Source: Hyphomonadaceae bacterium (GTDB lineage: Bacteria; Pseudomonadota; Alphaproteobacteria; Caulobacterales; Aquidulcibacteraceae). Taken from it: a stretch of DNA of 64,000 nt. A model generated the notes under the pieces. It was given only the letters and a program-made list of their open reading frames with translations, made no database searches and was not told the origin of the DNA. Location: contig JAIELJ010000009.1 of NCBI GenBank assembly GCA_019753105.1, positions 1 through 64,000 on the forward strand, in the 5' to 3' direction. Position 1 is the stretch's first letter, and every line of letters starts with the position of its first letter. Position numbers and translations under genes: made by a program. Shown one piece after another: positions 34,087 through 42,759 of the stretch.

Positions 34087-35204
34087 GCCGAGGCTTCCAG
34101 CGGCAGACGCGCGACGAGCTGTGTGCCTTCCGCCCCGCCAGTGACGCTCAAGCCCCCGCCCGCAGCGGCGAGGCGCGAGCGGACGCCGCCAATGCCGCCG
34201 CCTTCACGCACGGCTTCGCCGTCGCCGTCGTCGGTGACGGTGAGTTCGAGGCCGTTGGCGCCGCGTGTCAGCGCGATGCGGCAGGAGCGCGCGCCGGAAT
34301 GGCGGATGACATTGGTGATGGCTTCGCGCAGCGTCATCGCGAGGACCGCACTTGCGCCCTGGTCGATCTGTTCAGCGTCGGCATCGACGACGCAGGCAAT
34401 GCCAGCGGCGGCGAGTGCGGCTTGCGAACTGGCGATCTCGCGGCCGAGTGTGGCGCCTGTCATGCCAGTGACGGCGGCGCGAACCTCCGCCAACGCGTCG
34501 CGCGCAGCGGCGGCGACTTCGCGCATCTCTGCTTCGGCTTTGGCTGCGTCGCGCGGTGAGAGTTTGGCGGCAAGATCGGCTTTGATGGCGATGAGCGTGA
34601 GTGTGCGGCCCAAGAGATCGTGCAGATCGCGGCCGATGCGCTCACGCTCCGCGGTCGCGGCCATTTGCTTGACTTCGTCCTGCGCGCTTGCGAGCGCGCG
34701 GTTCTTATCTTCAAGCATGGCGCGCGAAATGTTGGCGATGCCGATCATCACCATCAGAAACACGCCAAGCGCCCAATACGCCGGATGCTGTTGGATGATG
34801 ACGCCCGCCGCCACTGTAACGATCGCGAAGATGCCGAGGAAAATGCCGGCGCGCCGCGCAGGCCGTAGTTCGCCGATCATCGCAGCCGCGTAAACGGCGA
34901 TCACGGTCCAGTTGCTGTAGGTGTAGATCAGCGCAAACGAGAGCAGCAAAGTCGCGGCGGCGTAGGCGATGAGCGTATTGCCCTTGGCCGTGCACGCGGG
35001 GAAGTAGAGGAAGAGAAAAACGATCAGCCCGGCGATCGCGCCGATGATTTGTGGCGTGTCGGGCAAACTCCAAAACCAGGGGATGAAGAAAAGCGGCAGG
35101 TACATCAGCCACAGCAAAGGGCCGTCGATGCTGAGCCACTTTGTGTTGGCTCGATCCTGCCGCGTTTCGTTCGTCATGGGTGGTAGAGTCGTAGGATCAT
35201 TCAT
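34083..35204 (-). CDS. DesK-like sensor histidine kinase
   Basis: About 373 residues: a membrane sensor of five to six helices (~30-165), then a HisKA_3 domain with the phospho-His at ~195 (ERIGRDLHDLLGRTLTLIAIKADLA) and an HATPase domain (REAITNVIRHSGARSC, TVTDDGDGEAVREGGGIGGVRSRL). DesK kinases sense membrane state. ATG 35204 is chosen; a TTG at 35213 and an ATG at residue 10 are alternatives. It lies downstream of the ABC permease and is coupled to its regulator. Confidence 0.92.
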   Translation of the reverse strand: MNDPTTLPPMTNETRQDRANTKWLSIDGPLLWLMYLPLFFIPWFWSLPDTPQIIGAIAGLIVFLFLYFPACTAKGNTLIAYAAATLLLSFALIYTYSNWTVIAVYAAAMIGELRPARRAGIFLGIFAIVTVAAGVIIQQHPAYWALGVFLMVMIGIANISRAMLEDKNRALASAQDEVKQMAATAERERIGRDLHDLLGRTLTLIAIKADLAAKLSPRDAAKAEAEMREVAAAARDALAEVRAAVTGMTGATLGREIASSQAALAAAGIACVVDADAEQIDQGASAVLAMTLREAITNVIRHSGARSCRIALTRGANGLELTVTDDGDGEAVREGGGIGGVRSRLAAAGGGLSVTGGAEGTQLVARLPLEASA

Positions 35205-35209
35205 TGCGG

Positions 35210-35962
35210 TCAAGCGGCGTGACGCCCTTGGCCGGTCCAGGCGAAGATCGCCGCGGCAATCGTGATGAGCGCCAGCGGGCCGGCATGGAGCCAGACATTG
35301 GCAGCGTCGCTACGGCCTACAACCATCAGAGCCATCTCGCCCAGATGGTACGACGGCAAGCCCCAAGCCATCGTCTGGATGAACTCCGGCAGCACCGCGA
35401 TCGGCATCCATAGCCCGCCCATCACGGCAAGGCCGAGAAAAAGGATGTTCACGATCGCGATCGCAGCTTTCAGCCCAAGCCTGTAGCCAAGGCCAAGGCC
35501 AATCAGCGCGAACGGTATCACGGCGAGAATCTGCACCGTCGCCAGCGTCGCCCATTGCTGCGTGCTGAGGCGGACGCCTGCGTAGATCGCGAGCGCGTAG
35601 ACGAGGCCGATGGCGATGGCGCTGAAAATCATCGTCGCAATCAGTTTTGCCGTGATGTGCGCGCCGGCGGGCATGGGCGAGAGACGCTTTAGCTCAAGCT
35701 GACCGGTTTCGCGCTCACTGGCGACATTGGCACCGAAGCCGAAGAGTGCGGGGCCCATGACGGCGTAGACGCCGAAGGTGGCAAGCGTGTGCGTCGCCAT
35801 CTCGACATCGCCGCGGCCCATGCCGAGCGCGAAGAGCGCGTAGAAGGCGGGCGGCAGCACGATGGTCGGGATCGCGAATTGCGGCATGCGCGCCGATTTG
35901 ATGATTTCAGCGCTGGCTTCACGCACGTAAACGCCAGGTGCTGCGGCAACGAGAGCGGACAT
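35210..35962 (-). CDS. ABC-2-type transporter permease
   Basis: A 250-residue six-helix permease of the ABC-2 family. Conserved region FGFGANVASERETGQLELKRLSPMPAGAHITAKL is the cytoplasmic loop/elbow of this family; the last helices include GLAVMGGLWMPIAVLPEFIQ, the typical extracellular re-entry. Overlaps the ATPase stop by 1 bp. Probably exports a lipid-like compound, antibiotic or peptide; substrate not deducible. Confidence 0.9.
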   Translation of the reverse strand: MSALVAAAPGVYVREASAEIIKSARMPQFAIPTIVLPPAFYALFALGMGRGDVEMATHTLATFGVYAVMGPALFGFGANVASERETGQLELKRLSPMPAGAHITAKLIATMIFSAIAIGLVYALAIYAGVRLSTQQWATLATVQILAVIPFALIGLGLGYRLGLKAAIAIVNILFLGLAVMGGLWMPIAVLPEFIQTMAWGLPSYHLGEMALMVVGRSDAANVWLHAGPLALITIAAAIFAWTGQGRHAA

Positions 35963-36873
35963 TATGCGGCCTCCTTCACGGTGTTGGCGATGATGTCGGC
36001 CAGCGCGTCCTCAAGGGAAGCGGCGGCGACTTCGAACTGGGTGAGCGATGGATCGGCGCTGAAGAGCGCCTCTAACGTAACGCGCGCGTCGGTGGAGAGC
36101 AGCGCGGTGTCGGCCCCGACTTGATCGACCTTTGAGACCGCCGGCAACATCTTGAGATGCGCCGTCGCAAGCGCGGTGCGGAAGCGGATGGTGGAGCCTG
36201 CGACCTTGGCTTTGATTGCGGCTGGCGGCCCGTCAGCGATGATGCGGCCTTCGGCAATGACGACGATGCGGTCGGCGAGTGCTTCGGCTTCGTCCATGTG
36301 GTGTGTGGCGAGCAGTACGGCCGCGCCGCCCTCAGCCTTCGCGCGCACCGTGCGCCACATGGCGCGGCGGGCGTCGGCATCGAAACCGGTGGTGGGCTCG
36401 TCGAGCACCAGGAAATCAGGATTGCCGGCAATGGCGAGCGCGAATTGCACGCGGCGTTGTTCGCCGCCGGAGAGCTTGTAGCAGCGGCGCTTGGCGAGCG
36501 CGGTGAGGCCGGCTTGTTCGAGAATGTCCTTGGTCTTTAGGCGGCGCTTGAAATAGCCGGCTTGCAGATTGATCGCCTCGGCGACGCAGAGGGACTCAGG
36601 TAAGCCAGCCGCTTGCAGCATCACGCCCATCCGCGCGCGCGCCTCTGCATCACGCGGATCGAGATCAAAGAGCGCGATCTCGCCGGCATCGGCGGCGAGG
36701 CGGCCGGTCATGAGGCCAGCGACGGTGGATTTGCCCGCGCCGTTCGGGCCGAGCAGGGCGGTGACCGCGCCGGCTTGCAGCGCAAAGTCGAAGCTCTTGA
36801 CCACGGGGCGGCCCGCATAAGCCTTGGTCACGCCTGTAAGGCGCGCGACGGTGTTGGACGGCGATGACGGCAC
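35962..36873 (-). CDS. ABC transporter ATP-binding protein
   Basis: A 303-residue ATPase. Walker A GPNGAGKST (42-50), signature LSGGEQRR, Walker B FLVLDEPTTG, and the H-loop ATHHM are all intact. A C-terminal ~70-residue extension is usual for ABC-2 export ATPases. First gene of the four-gene minus-strand operon (ATPase, permease, DesK, DesR), the layout of Bacillus-type drug/lipid exporters with self-encoded two-component control. Confidence 0.94.
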   Translation of the reverse strand: MPSSPSNTVARLTGVTKAYAGRPVVKSFDFALQAGAVTALLGPNGAGKSTVAGLMTGRLAADAGEIALFDLDPRDAEARARMGVMLQAAGLPESLCVAEAINLQAGYFKRRLKTKDILEQAGLTALAKRRCYKLSGGEQRRVQFALAIAGNPDFLVLDEPTTGFDADARRAMWRTVRAKAEGGAAVLLATHHMDEAEALADRIVVIAEGRIIADGPPAAIKAKVAGSTIRFRTALATAHLKMLPAVSKVDQVGADTALLSTDARVTLEALFSADPSLTQFEVAAASLEDALADIIANTVKEAA

Positions 36874-36925
36874 AGCATGTCTCCTCGGCGATGGTGCGCC
36901 TAAGAAAGCAGCCGGTGAGCGCGCC

Positions 36926-36969
36926 GTTGAGTGTGGGGCGTCAAGGGTAGGGGGTGACAGGTGTCACCC
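36926..36969 (-). promoter_or_regulatory. Shared 44-bp promoter element, site B
   Basis: Ungapped counterpart of site A (31223-31266). The palindrome GGGGTGACA-GG-TGTCACCCC (36951-36970) has perfect 9-bp arms. It is ~78 bp upstream of the ABC ATPase start. On the minus strand TTGACG follows the palindrome and could be a -35 element. The 150-bp gap here contains nothing else recognisable. Confidence 0.68.
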
Positions 36970-37024
36970 CGCGGGGCTTAGGGCGTCAGCCAAGATCGCG
37001 CGTGGGACGTCAGCGCTCGAACCG

Positions 37025-37186
37025 CTAGCTGAGCCAAATCACGCGCGCGGCGATCACCAGGACCATGAGGGCTGGGATGATGTAAGGTGGGATAAACCAG
37101 TTCGGAGAGCCGTCCGCGTTTAATGAAGCGATGTTCTCGGCGCGGACGACGCTTGATGAGTGGTCTTCGGCAGAAGTGTTGGGCAT
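37025..37186 (-). CDS. Tiny single-pass membrane protein coupled to a histidine kinase
   Basis: A 53-residue protein found by reading the minus strand. It starts at ATG 37186, whose A is shared with the kinase TAA stop (TAATG). The N-terminal half is polar (MPNTSAEDHSSSVV) and the C-terminal half is one membrane helix (FIPPYIIPALMVLVIAARVIW) ending in a TAG stop. Overlapped start, regular composition and clean helix support a real gene. A role as kinase accessory or sensor is inference only. Confidence 0.6.
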   Translation of the reverse strand: MPNTSAEDHSSSVVRAENIASLNADGSPNWFIPPYIIPALMVLVIAARVIWLS

Positions 37187-37962
37187 TAGCGGGCCGCCAT
37201 CGCTTGGGGTTGATTGGAAGCGGCATTTGCTAAGACCGCCGGCTCAGCTATAGGCGCCGACAATGTGAAGCGTGCGCCGGAAGAAGTCTCGACATCGAGG
37301 CGGCCGCCGATTTTCGCGACCATCGCGTGGACAAGCGTGGTCCCGTATCCGCGACCATCGCCATAGCCGTCGGCGAGACCGATGCCGTTGTCGCATACAT
37401 CGATGCGCACCCTGTCATCGTCGCGCGCGACGGTGACCATGACAGCGCCGTTGCGGCCGTCTGGAAATGCGTGCCGCAGCGCGTTTATGACCAGCTCGTT
37501 GACGGCCAACATGATGGGCTGTGCGAGCGTGAGCTGTAGTTGGACGGGCTCGGCGCGAACGATGATTTCCACCGAGACAGGCTCGCCAGCCATCGCATGC
37601 AGAGCTTTTGACATCGTCGCGATAAGCGCACCAACGTCAACGCTGTCCGTGCCGCTATCCAGCTGCAGCGCGTCGTGAATGCACGCTACCGTCTGGATCC
37701 GCGCCCGCGCGGCTTGCAACGCTTCTCGTACGGCCCCGTTGGTCTCGCGCCTAGCTTGCAGATGCAAGAGGCTGGCGACCACTTGAAGGCTGTTCTTGAT
37801 GCGATGATCGGCCTCGCGGAGCATCAATTCATGCTGTGCGGCCATGCCCGCAGCCTCCATGCAGAGACGGTGGAGACGCGCGTTCTCAAACATGAGGCGT
37901 TGTGTTTCGCCGAATGGTCTATCGGCGCCGCCGTTGATCGTTTGTGAAGTGCTGAACGTCAT
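37186..37962 (-). CDS. HisKA_2-type histidine kinase
   Basis: A 258-residue cytoplasmic kinase with no PAS or membrane domain. The phospho-His is H53 (LREADHRIKNSLQVVASLLHLQ). The ATPase part shows LAVNELVINALRHAFPDG (N box) and DNGIGLADG (G1 box). HisKA_2/HWE kinases in alphaproteobacteria often feed PhyR, the general-stress anti-anti-sigma factor. ATG 37962 has GGGAG upstream. It follows the Crp-type regulator gene by 103 bp and is coupled to a tiny membrane protein. Confidence 0.9.
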   Translation of the reverse strand: MTFSTSQTINGGADRPFGETQRLMFENARLHRLCMEAAGMAAQHELMLREADHRIKNSLQVVASLLHLQARRETNGAVREALQAARARIQTVACIHDALQLDSGTDSVDVGALIATMSKALHAMAGEPVSVEIIVRAEPVQLQLTLAQPIMLAVNELVINALRHAFPDGRNGAVMVTVARDDDRVRIDVCDNGIGLADGYGDGRGYGTTLVHAMVAKIGGRLDVETSSGARFTLSAPIAEPAVLANAASNQPQAMAAR

Positions 37963-38065
37963 GACCGTGCTCCCGTCTATGAGCCAAGTTTCGATCACGG
38001 AGAGCTGCGAGTCGGTGCGCGGACGCACACATGGCTAATTCGCACTGCAAGGCGGCGGATTATTT

Positions 38066-38809
38066 CTACGGGAAGACGGCCGGGGGTGGGCGATCCGGAT
38101 ACTCGCCGAACAAAGCGCGATATTCAGTTGCCACCGCCTCGTAGCACTCGCATGCCGCGTTCTCGAGACCAACGCGGTCGACGATGGTTATCTTGCCATG
38201 CTGATAGCGGATGACGCCGGCCCTCTGCAGCGTGCCCGCTGCGATGCTCACGGTGGAGCGGCGGACACCGAGCATAACGGCAATCAGGTCTTGCGTGAGC
38301 GACAGCTCCGGTACTCCACTGCGGTCGTGCGCAGCAAGCAGCCAACGGGCTAGACGCTGGCCTAGCTCGTGATGGGCGTTGCAGGCGGCGGTTTGCGCGA
38401 CCTGAACGTGAAAGACGTGCGTATAGCGTAGCAGAAGGTCGTGGAGATGCGGCGCCCGCGCGTCCACATCCTTAAGGGCGGAGGCTGACATGCGATAAGC
38501 GCCGCCGCCGGTTTGGCACATCGTCTCGCTATAGGAGTCGGTCGCGCCCAAGATAACTGAAACGCCCGCTACGCCCTCTGATCCAATCAGGCCAATTTCG
38601 AGCGGTTGTCCGTCTGACAGCATGGTGAGTGCGGAGATGAAGCCGCTTTCGACGAAGAACACGGACGTGATTTTGTCGCCCGCGCGATGAAGCGACTCGC
38701 CAAGCGTCAGCTCTACGCGGGTTAGATGGTCAGCGAGGAGCGCAAATTCCGCTGCCGGGAGCGCTGCGAGAATTCGGTTTCGAACGGCGGCTTGAATGGG
38801 TCGATGCAT
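38066..38809 (-). CDS. Crp/Fnr-family transcriptional regulator
   Basis: A 247-residue regulator with an N-terminal cyclic-nucleotide-fold domain (LGESLHRAGDKITSVFFVESGFISALTML) and a C-terminal winged helix (LSLTQDLIAVMLGVRRSTVSIAAGTLQRAGVIRY). It lacks the N-terminal cysteine cluster of FNR and has RRSTV in the recognition helix in place of the FNR E..SR, so it is not an oxygen-sensing FNR and probably does not read the hemA box. ATG 38809 is supported by GGAG. Upstream 38810-39109 has no other gene besides a possible small ORF. Confidence 0.9.
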   Translation of the reverse strand: MHRPIQAAVRNRILAALPAAEFALLADHLTRVELTLGESLHRAGDKITSVFFVESGFISALTMLSDGQPLEIGLIGSEGVAGVSVILGATDSYSETMCQTGGGAYRMSASALKDVDARAPHLHDLLLRYTHVFHVQVAQTAACNAHHELGQRLARWLLAAHDRSGVPELSLTQDLIAVMLGVRRSTVSIAAGTLQRAGVIRYQHGKITIVDRVGLENAACECYEAVATEYRALFGEYPDRPPPAVFP

Positions 38810-39109
38810 ATTTGGCTCCGAGGGCGGGAGCACAATCATCTCTCAGTCGATCCAGCGCCGAATTCGGGGGGAACGATGCAAGTACAATGCATGAAAGTGC
38901 GATGTGGCGCCAGGAAATGCGGCCGTGCCGGTGTTATTATCCGGCGCATATGTCCGGTATCGTACAAAGCGCGGTAGCTGGGGCCTGCATATGCGGGGCG
39001 ACGGTGCACTCTGTCCGACACCGCACAGACCGTTGCTGAAACCAAGAATAGGGTCCCCTCGCTGGCGTTCACTGAGCAGATGGATGCTCCGCCTGCAGGA
39101 AACAGCTTG

Positions 39110-39277
39110 ATGACATTACCGCGGAGCCTGAAAGTCTGTGATGGATGCGGAGAGATCTACGAGGCCGAGATCGCTGCAGAAACGCTCCACCACGAGAGCT
39201 TGATCGAGCACTCGCCGCGGCTGCCGCCGGCGCGCTACAAACGCATCAACCATGCGGTCAAAATCACCGGGACCTAA
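39110..39277 (+). CDS. Possible small CxxC protein
   Basis: A possible 55-residue protein from ATG 39110 (MTLPRSLKVCDGCGEIYEAEIAAETLHHES). It has a CDGCGE zinc-knuckle-like start and a basic C-terminal third (PPARYKRINHAVKI). GGAAAC before the start is a weak ribosome-binding site. The stop lies in a hairpin that ends convergently with the amylo-1,6-glucosidase gene. Plausible but short. Confidence 0.4.
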   Translation: MTLPRSLKVCDGCGEIYEAEIAAETLHHESLIEHSPRLPPARYKRINHAVKITGT

Positions 39278-39285
39278 TGTCCCGG
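39267..39285. terminator. Hairpin between convergent genes
   Basis: CCGGGAC, a 5-base loop (CTAAT) and GTCCCGG form a perfect 7-bp hairpin. It overlaps the stop of the 39110 gene and lies 9 bp past the end of the gene on the other strand. No strong T-run, so termination is uncertain. Confidence 0.4.
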
Positions 39286-39293
39286 ACGTTCCG

Positions 39294-41489
39294 TTATGCT
39301 GTCGTGACGACTTCGCATTCGCCGGAGCGACGGATGACTTGCACCAACACGCTAGCCCCCGAGCGCTTTAGGGAAACGTCGACGGCGCCGTCGGCGTTGG
39401 TTAGTCCGCGCAAAAGGACGTCGTCCAAGAATGAAGGCAAGACGGGCCGATCGAAACTAATTCGCTTGCCGCGCGGATCAAAGCGAAGCCCAAGGCACGA
39501 TTGCATCAGCATAATTGGCGCGGCCGTCGCCCATGCCTGTGGCGAACACGCGACTGGATAAAGCACCGGTCCACCGCCGCGCTGACGTGGGAAGCCGCAG
39601 AATAGTTCAGGCAGGCGGCGGAGATCCATGTAGGTGGAGGCTTCGAACAAGCCTTCAAATATCCGCGCCGCGTGTTCGCGCATGCCGTAGCGGGCAAAGC
39701 CGGCGGCGATCAGCGCGTTGTCATGCGGCCAGATCGAGCCGTTGTGATAGCTCATCGGGTTGTAGCGCGCTTCTGAGGTGGCGAGCGTGCGGATGCCGAA
39801 GCCGGAGAACGACGCCATGAGCGTGTTTGCGACGGTCGCTGCGCGCTCCGGCAGAGCAACGCCCGCGAATAGGGCGTGGCCTGCGTTGGAGCTGCGTACG
39901 CGGCAGGGGCGCTTGTCGCCATCCAGCGCCAGCACGTAAGTGCCGAGCGCTTCATCGTAGAAATGCGTGTCGAAGCGGCGGCGTATGGCTTCGGCGCGTG
40001 TGCTTAGATTGCCCGCACTCGCAGCATCGCCCAATCGACGCGAGATTGCGGCCGCAGCCCGCCACGCAGCGTAGACGTAAGCCTGCACTTCAACCAGCGC
40101 GATGGGGCCTTCAGCAAGTGCGCCATCCGCGTGGGAAATGGAATCTTGGCTGTCTTTCCAACCTTGGTTGGCCAACCCTTGATCGGTCTGGCGATGATAC
40201 TCCACGAAGCCGTCGCGATCGCGGTCGCCGTGCACCTCGATCCATGTAAGCGCGGCTTCGATGTTGGGCCACAAGCGCCGCAGCGTCTCGATGTCGTCCG
40301 TGCGCTCAAGATAGGCGCCGGCCAACATCACGAACAGCGGCGTGGAATCGACGCTCCCGTAGTAGCGCCGAAAGGGGACTTCGCCGAGTTCAGCCATTTC
40401 GCCACGGCGCAGTTCGTGAAGGATCTTGCCAGGCTCCGCATCGGCGCGTTCATCGAAGTCCGTTGCCTGATTGGCGGCGAGGTGTCCCAAGACGCCACGT
40501 GCGATGGCGGGATCGAACCACAGCGTTTGCAGCGCCGTGATGATGGCGTCGCGTCCGAACGCGGTGTTGAACCATGGAATGCCGGCGTAGGGATAGAGCC
40601 CCTCAGTCGTCTGCGTGCAGAGCATGTAGAGGTCGGCCACATTGCGCCGTACGGCTTCGTTGAGGATTTGGTTCGACGTCGCGACTGACGCCGCCCGGGA
40701 CGACGACGCACGCAGGCCACGGCGGGCGTTAAGGAACGCCCGAAAGAATGTCCGGCGCGCCGATTGTGTCGCGGGGAGTGCATCGCAGCCGATTTCAACG
40801 AAGATCGCCGTCGTCTCGCCAGGGGCGAGGTCGATCACATAATCCGCGCGCCGCGCCGTGAGCGCGGATGGTGGCGGGTCAAATCTGAATTGTGTTTCGC
40901 GCAGCCGGTCGTCGAGTCCGGTGTAAGCCAGCGTGACGGAGTCTGCGAGCAGTCGCTCAGCCTCGTAGCGGCCCCGTCGTTCCCGCGTGGCGCCGCGGAC
41001 CTCAAAGATGTCGGCGAAATCGGCGGCGAAGTGGAGCGTGACTGTGATGCGTTGCGGTCCGCGATCGAAGTTCTTGATGGCGATGCGCTCATAGGCGACC
41101 GCATCCCAGAGCAGACGAACGCGACGGATGTGCAGCGTATCGTGCGCCAGAATACAATTGCCGGTCTCGTCGTGCAGATCCGGATTCGAGAGGTCGCAGA
41201 TCAAAGCGGCGTTGTCGTCACGCAGCCCGGAACTGAGCAACATCGGTCTCGCGCCGTTGATCGTCAGGTGCAGGCGCGACAAATGGCGAGTGTCGGCATG
41301 AAAAAGCCCTTCGGGGCTACCGGGGCCGGCAAAGATATCGCCGTTATGGTCGTAAACGGCGAATGTATCGCCATGCTTGAGGGCGCGCGGCCTTTGTTCC
41401 TGGAGCGACGTGCTTGCCGGCACCAGGATCGGGCCAGTGTCTGATAGGGCCTCGTCGGCACTGGCGTACGCATTTGGACTGGCGGTCAA
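39294..41489 (-). CDS. Amylo-alpha-1,6-glucosidase-like protein
   Basis: A 731-residue protein. The N-terminal glycogen-debranching domain (HGDTFAVYDHNGDIFAGPGSPEGLFHADTRHLSRL) is followed by an (alpha/alpha)6 glucoamylase-like catalytic part (AGIPWFNTAFGRDAIITALQTLW, QGWKDSQDSISHADG, NPMSYHNGSIWPHDNALIAAGFARYG). It hydrolyses alpha-1,6 branches in glycogen-like glucans. The start is TTG 41489 with GGAG six bases upstream, 14 bp after the glycosyltransferase stop, in the same operon. Confidence 0.88.
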   Translation of the reverse strand: MTASPNAYASADEALSDTGPILVPASTSLQEQRPRALKHGDTFAVYDHNGDIFAGPGSPEGLFHADTRHLSRLHLTINGARPMLLSSGLRDDNAALICDLSNPDLHDETGNCILAHDTLHIRRVRLLWDAVAYERIAIKNFDRGPQRITVTLHFAADFADIFEVRGATRERRGRYEAERLLADSVTLAYTGLDDRLRETQFRFDPPPSALTARRADYVIDLAPGETTAIFVEIGCDALPATQSARRTFFRAFLNARRGLRASSSRAASVATSNQILNEAVRRNVADLYMLCTQTTEGLYPYAGIPWFNTAFGRDAIITALQTLWFDPAIARGVLGHLAANQATDFDERADAEPGKILHELRRGEMAELGEVPFRRYYGSVDSTPLFVMLAGAYLERTDDIETLRRLWPNIEAALTWIEVHGDRDRDGFVEYHRQTDQGLANQGWKDSQDSISHADGALAEGPIALVEVQAYVYAAWRAAAAISRRLGDAASAGNLSTRAEAIRRRFDTHFYDEALGTYVLALDGDKRPCRVRSSNAGHALFAGVALPERAATVANTLMASFSGFGIRTLATSEARYNPMSYHNGSIWPHDNALIAAGFARYGMREHAARIFEGLFEASTYMDLRRLPELFCGFPRQRGGGPVLYPVACSPQAWATAAPIMLMQSCLGLRFDPRGKRISFDRPVLPSFLDDVLLRGLTNADGAVDVSLKRSGASVLVQVIRRSGECEVVTTA

Positions 41490-41503
41490 GCGCGTCTCCG
41501 ATG

Positions 41504-42589
41504 CTACTGAGCGAGTTCGCGGGGCGCCGGCCGAGTAGCCGCGATAAACCCGCGTTCATATGACGCCGCCGCCATGCGCTCATAAATCTCGACATAATCA
41601 AGCGCCATGCGCTCTACGGTGAACTTCGTCTCGAAGCGCGCTCGCGCGTTCGCGCGGTCCAAGCCGTCAAGCCGCGCAAGCGCTCGAACAGCGTCATCGA
41701 CCGTGTTGACGATGAAACCCGTGACACCCTCGTCAATAACCTCAGGCACGGAGCCTCGGCCAAAGGCGATCACCGGTGTTCCGCATGCCATCGCCTCGAT
41801 CATCACCAAGCCGAACGGCTCCTCCCAATCGATCGGGAACAAGAGCGCACGCGCGCCGCCGAGAAACTCGGCCTTCTGGCGCTCCGTTATCTCGCCGATG
41901 TACTCAATATTCGGATTGGCGCGCACCAAAGGTGCGATCTGCGCGTCCCAATAAGGTTGATCGACCCGATCAATCTTAGCCGCGATCTTGAGCGGCAGAC
42001 CGGTGCGCACGGCGATCTCGATGGCGCGGTCCGGCCTTTTCTCAGGCGAGATGCGTCCGAGGAAAGCGAGGTAGCCGTCCTTGCGCGGGTCGAACGCAAG
42101 CAAATCGGTCGGCAGACCGTGATAGACATTGCCGATCCAGTTTACCGGCGGCATCGGCAAACGCTGGGCATGTGAGATGGAAACGAGCGGCAGATCGGGA
42201 AACGTTGCGTAGAACGGCTTCAGGTCCGGCAAATCGAGCCGTCCGTGCAAAGTCGTTACGGTGCGCTGCGCGAATTCACGCACGACGGGCGCGTGGAGCA
42301 GATCAATGTGAAAGTGCAGCACATCGAATTCATGCGCGCGCCGCGCCACCTTCTCCAGCAAGATCATGTGATGCGGCAAGCCGTCGATCACGCCCGGGCT
42401 CAAGCGCAGCGCGCGCTCTGTGCACGCATCTAGCTCTGCGGACGTGATGGAATCGCCGCTCGCAAAGAGCGTTACGTCGTGTCCCTGCGCGACCAGTTCT
42501 TCCGTGAGGTACGAGACAACGCGCTCGGTGCCGCCATAGAGCGCAGGAGGGCAGCGCTCAGCGAGCGGTGCGATCTGAGCAATTCTCAT
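41504..42589 (-). CDS. Family 4 glycosyltransferase
   Basis: A 361-residue GT-B glycosyltransferase. The N-terminal half shows PPALYGGTERVVSYLTEELVAQGHDVTLFASGDS; the donor-binding half shows YLAFLGRISPEKRPDRAIEIA and EEPFGLVMIEAMACGTPVIAFGRGSVPEVI. It may build a storage or surface glucan with the adjacent debranching protein. ATG 42589 (MRIAQIAPLAE) is chosen. A general-stress sigma promoter matches ~22 bp upstream. Confidence 0.9.
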   Translation of the reverse strand: MRIAQIAPLAERCPPALYGGTERVVSYLTEELVAQGHDVTLFASGDSITSAELDACTERALRLSPGVIDGLPHHMILLEKVARRAHEFDVLHFHIDLLHAPVVREFAQRTVTTLHGRLDLPDLKPFYATFPDLPLVSISHAQRLPMPPVNWIGNVYHGLPTDLLAFDPRKDGYLAFLGRISPEKRPDRAIEIAVRTGLPLKIAAKIDRVDQPYWDAQIAPLVRANPNIEYIGEITERQKAEFLGGARALLFPIDWEEPFGLVMIEAMACGTPVIAFGRGSVPEVIDEGVTGFIVNTVDDAVRALARLDGLDRANARARFETKFTVERMALDYVEIYERMAAASYERGFIAATRPAPRELAQ

Positions 42590-42610
42590 GGGGCGACGTC
42601 GAGCGCGATA

Positions 42611-42634
42611 AACGGGCTTGCCATGCGCTGTTCC
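42611..42634 (-). promoter_or_regulatory. General-stress (EcfG/SigT-type) promoter of the glycosyltransferase operon
   Basis: On the minus strand GGAAC (42634-42630), 15 bases, then CGTT; the GTT is at 42613-42611. The spacing is one base shorter than the usual N16. The transcript would start ~15 bp before ATG 42589. Confidence 0.65.
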
Positions 42635-42696
42635 TTTGCATGGCAACGCCGTGCGTCGCCCAGGGTTGCATCAGCTTGCTGTTTATCTGTGCGATG

Positions 42697-42734
42697 CCGG
42701 GTGGAGCGCGTGCCGATGCACAGTCTCCACCCGG
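42697..42734. other. Stem-loop downstream of the DUF3618 gene
   Basis: CCGGGTGGAG (42697-42706) and CTCCACCCGG (42725-42734) form a perfect 10-bp inverted repeat around an 18-base loop. It lies 26 bp beyond the end of the DUF3618 gene and upstream of the glycosyltransferase promoter. No T-run; possible mRNA end structure. Confidence 0.5.
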
Positions 42735-42759
42735 GATCGGGCGTTTAGCCGTATCGCAC

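Noticed and set aside
38066-38809. Crp/Fnr protein as reader of the hemA FNR-like box
   Set aside because: It lacks the FNR cysteine cluster and the E..SR recognition residues.
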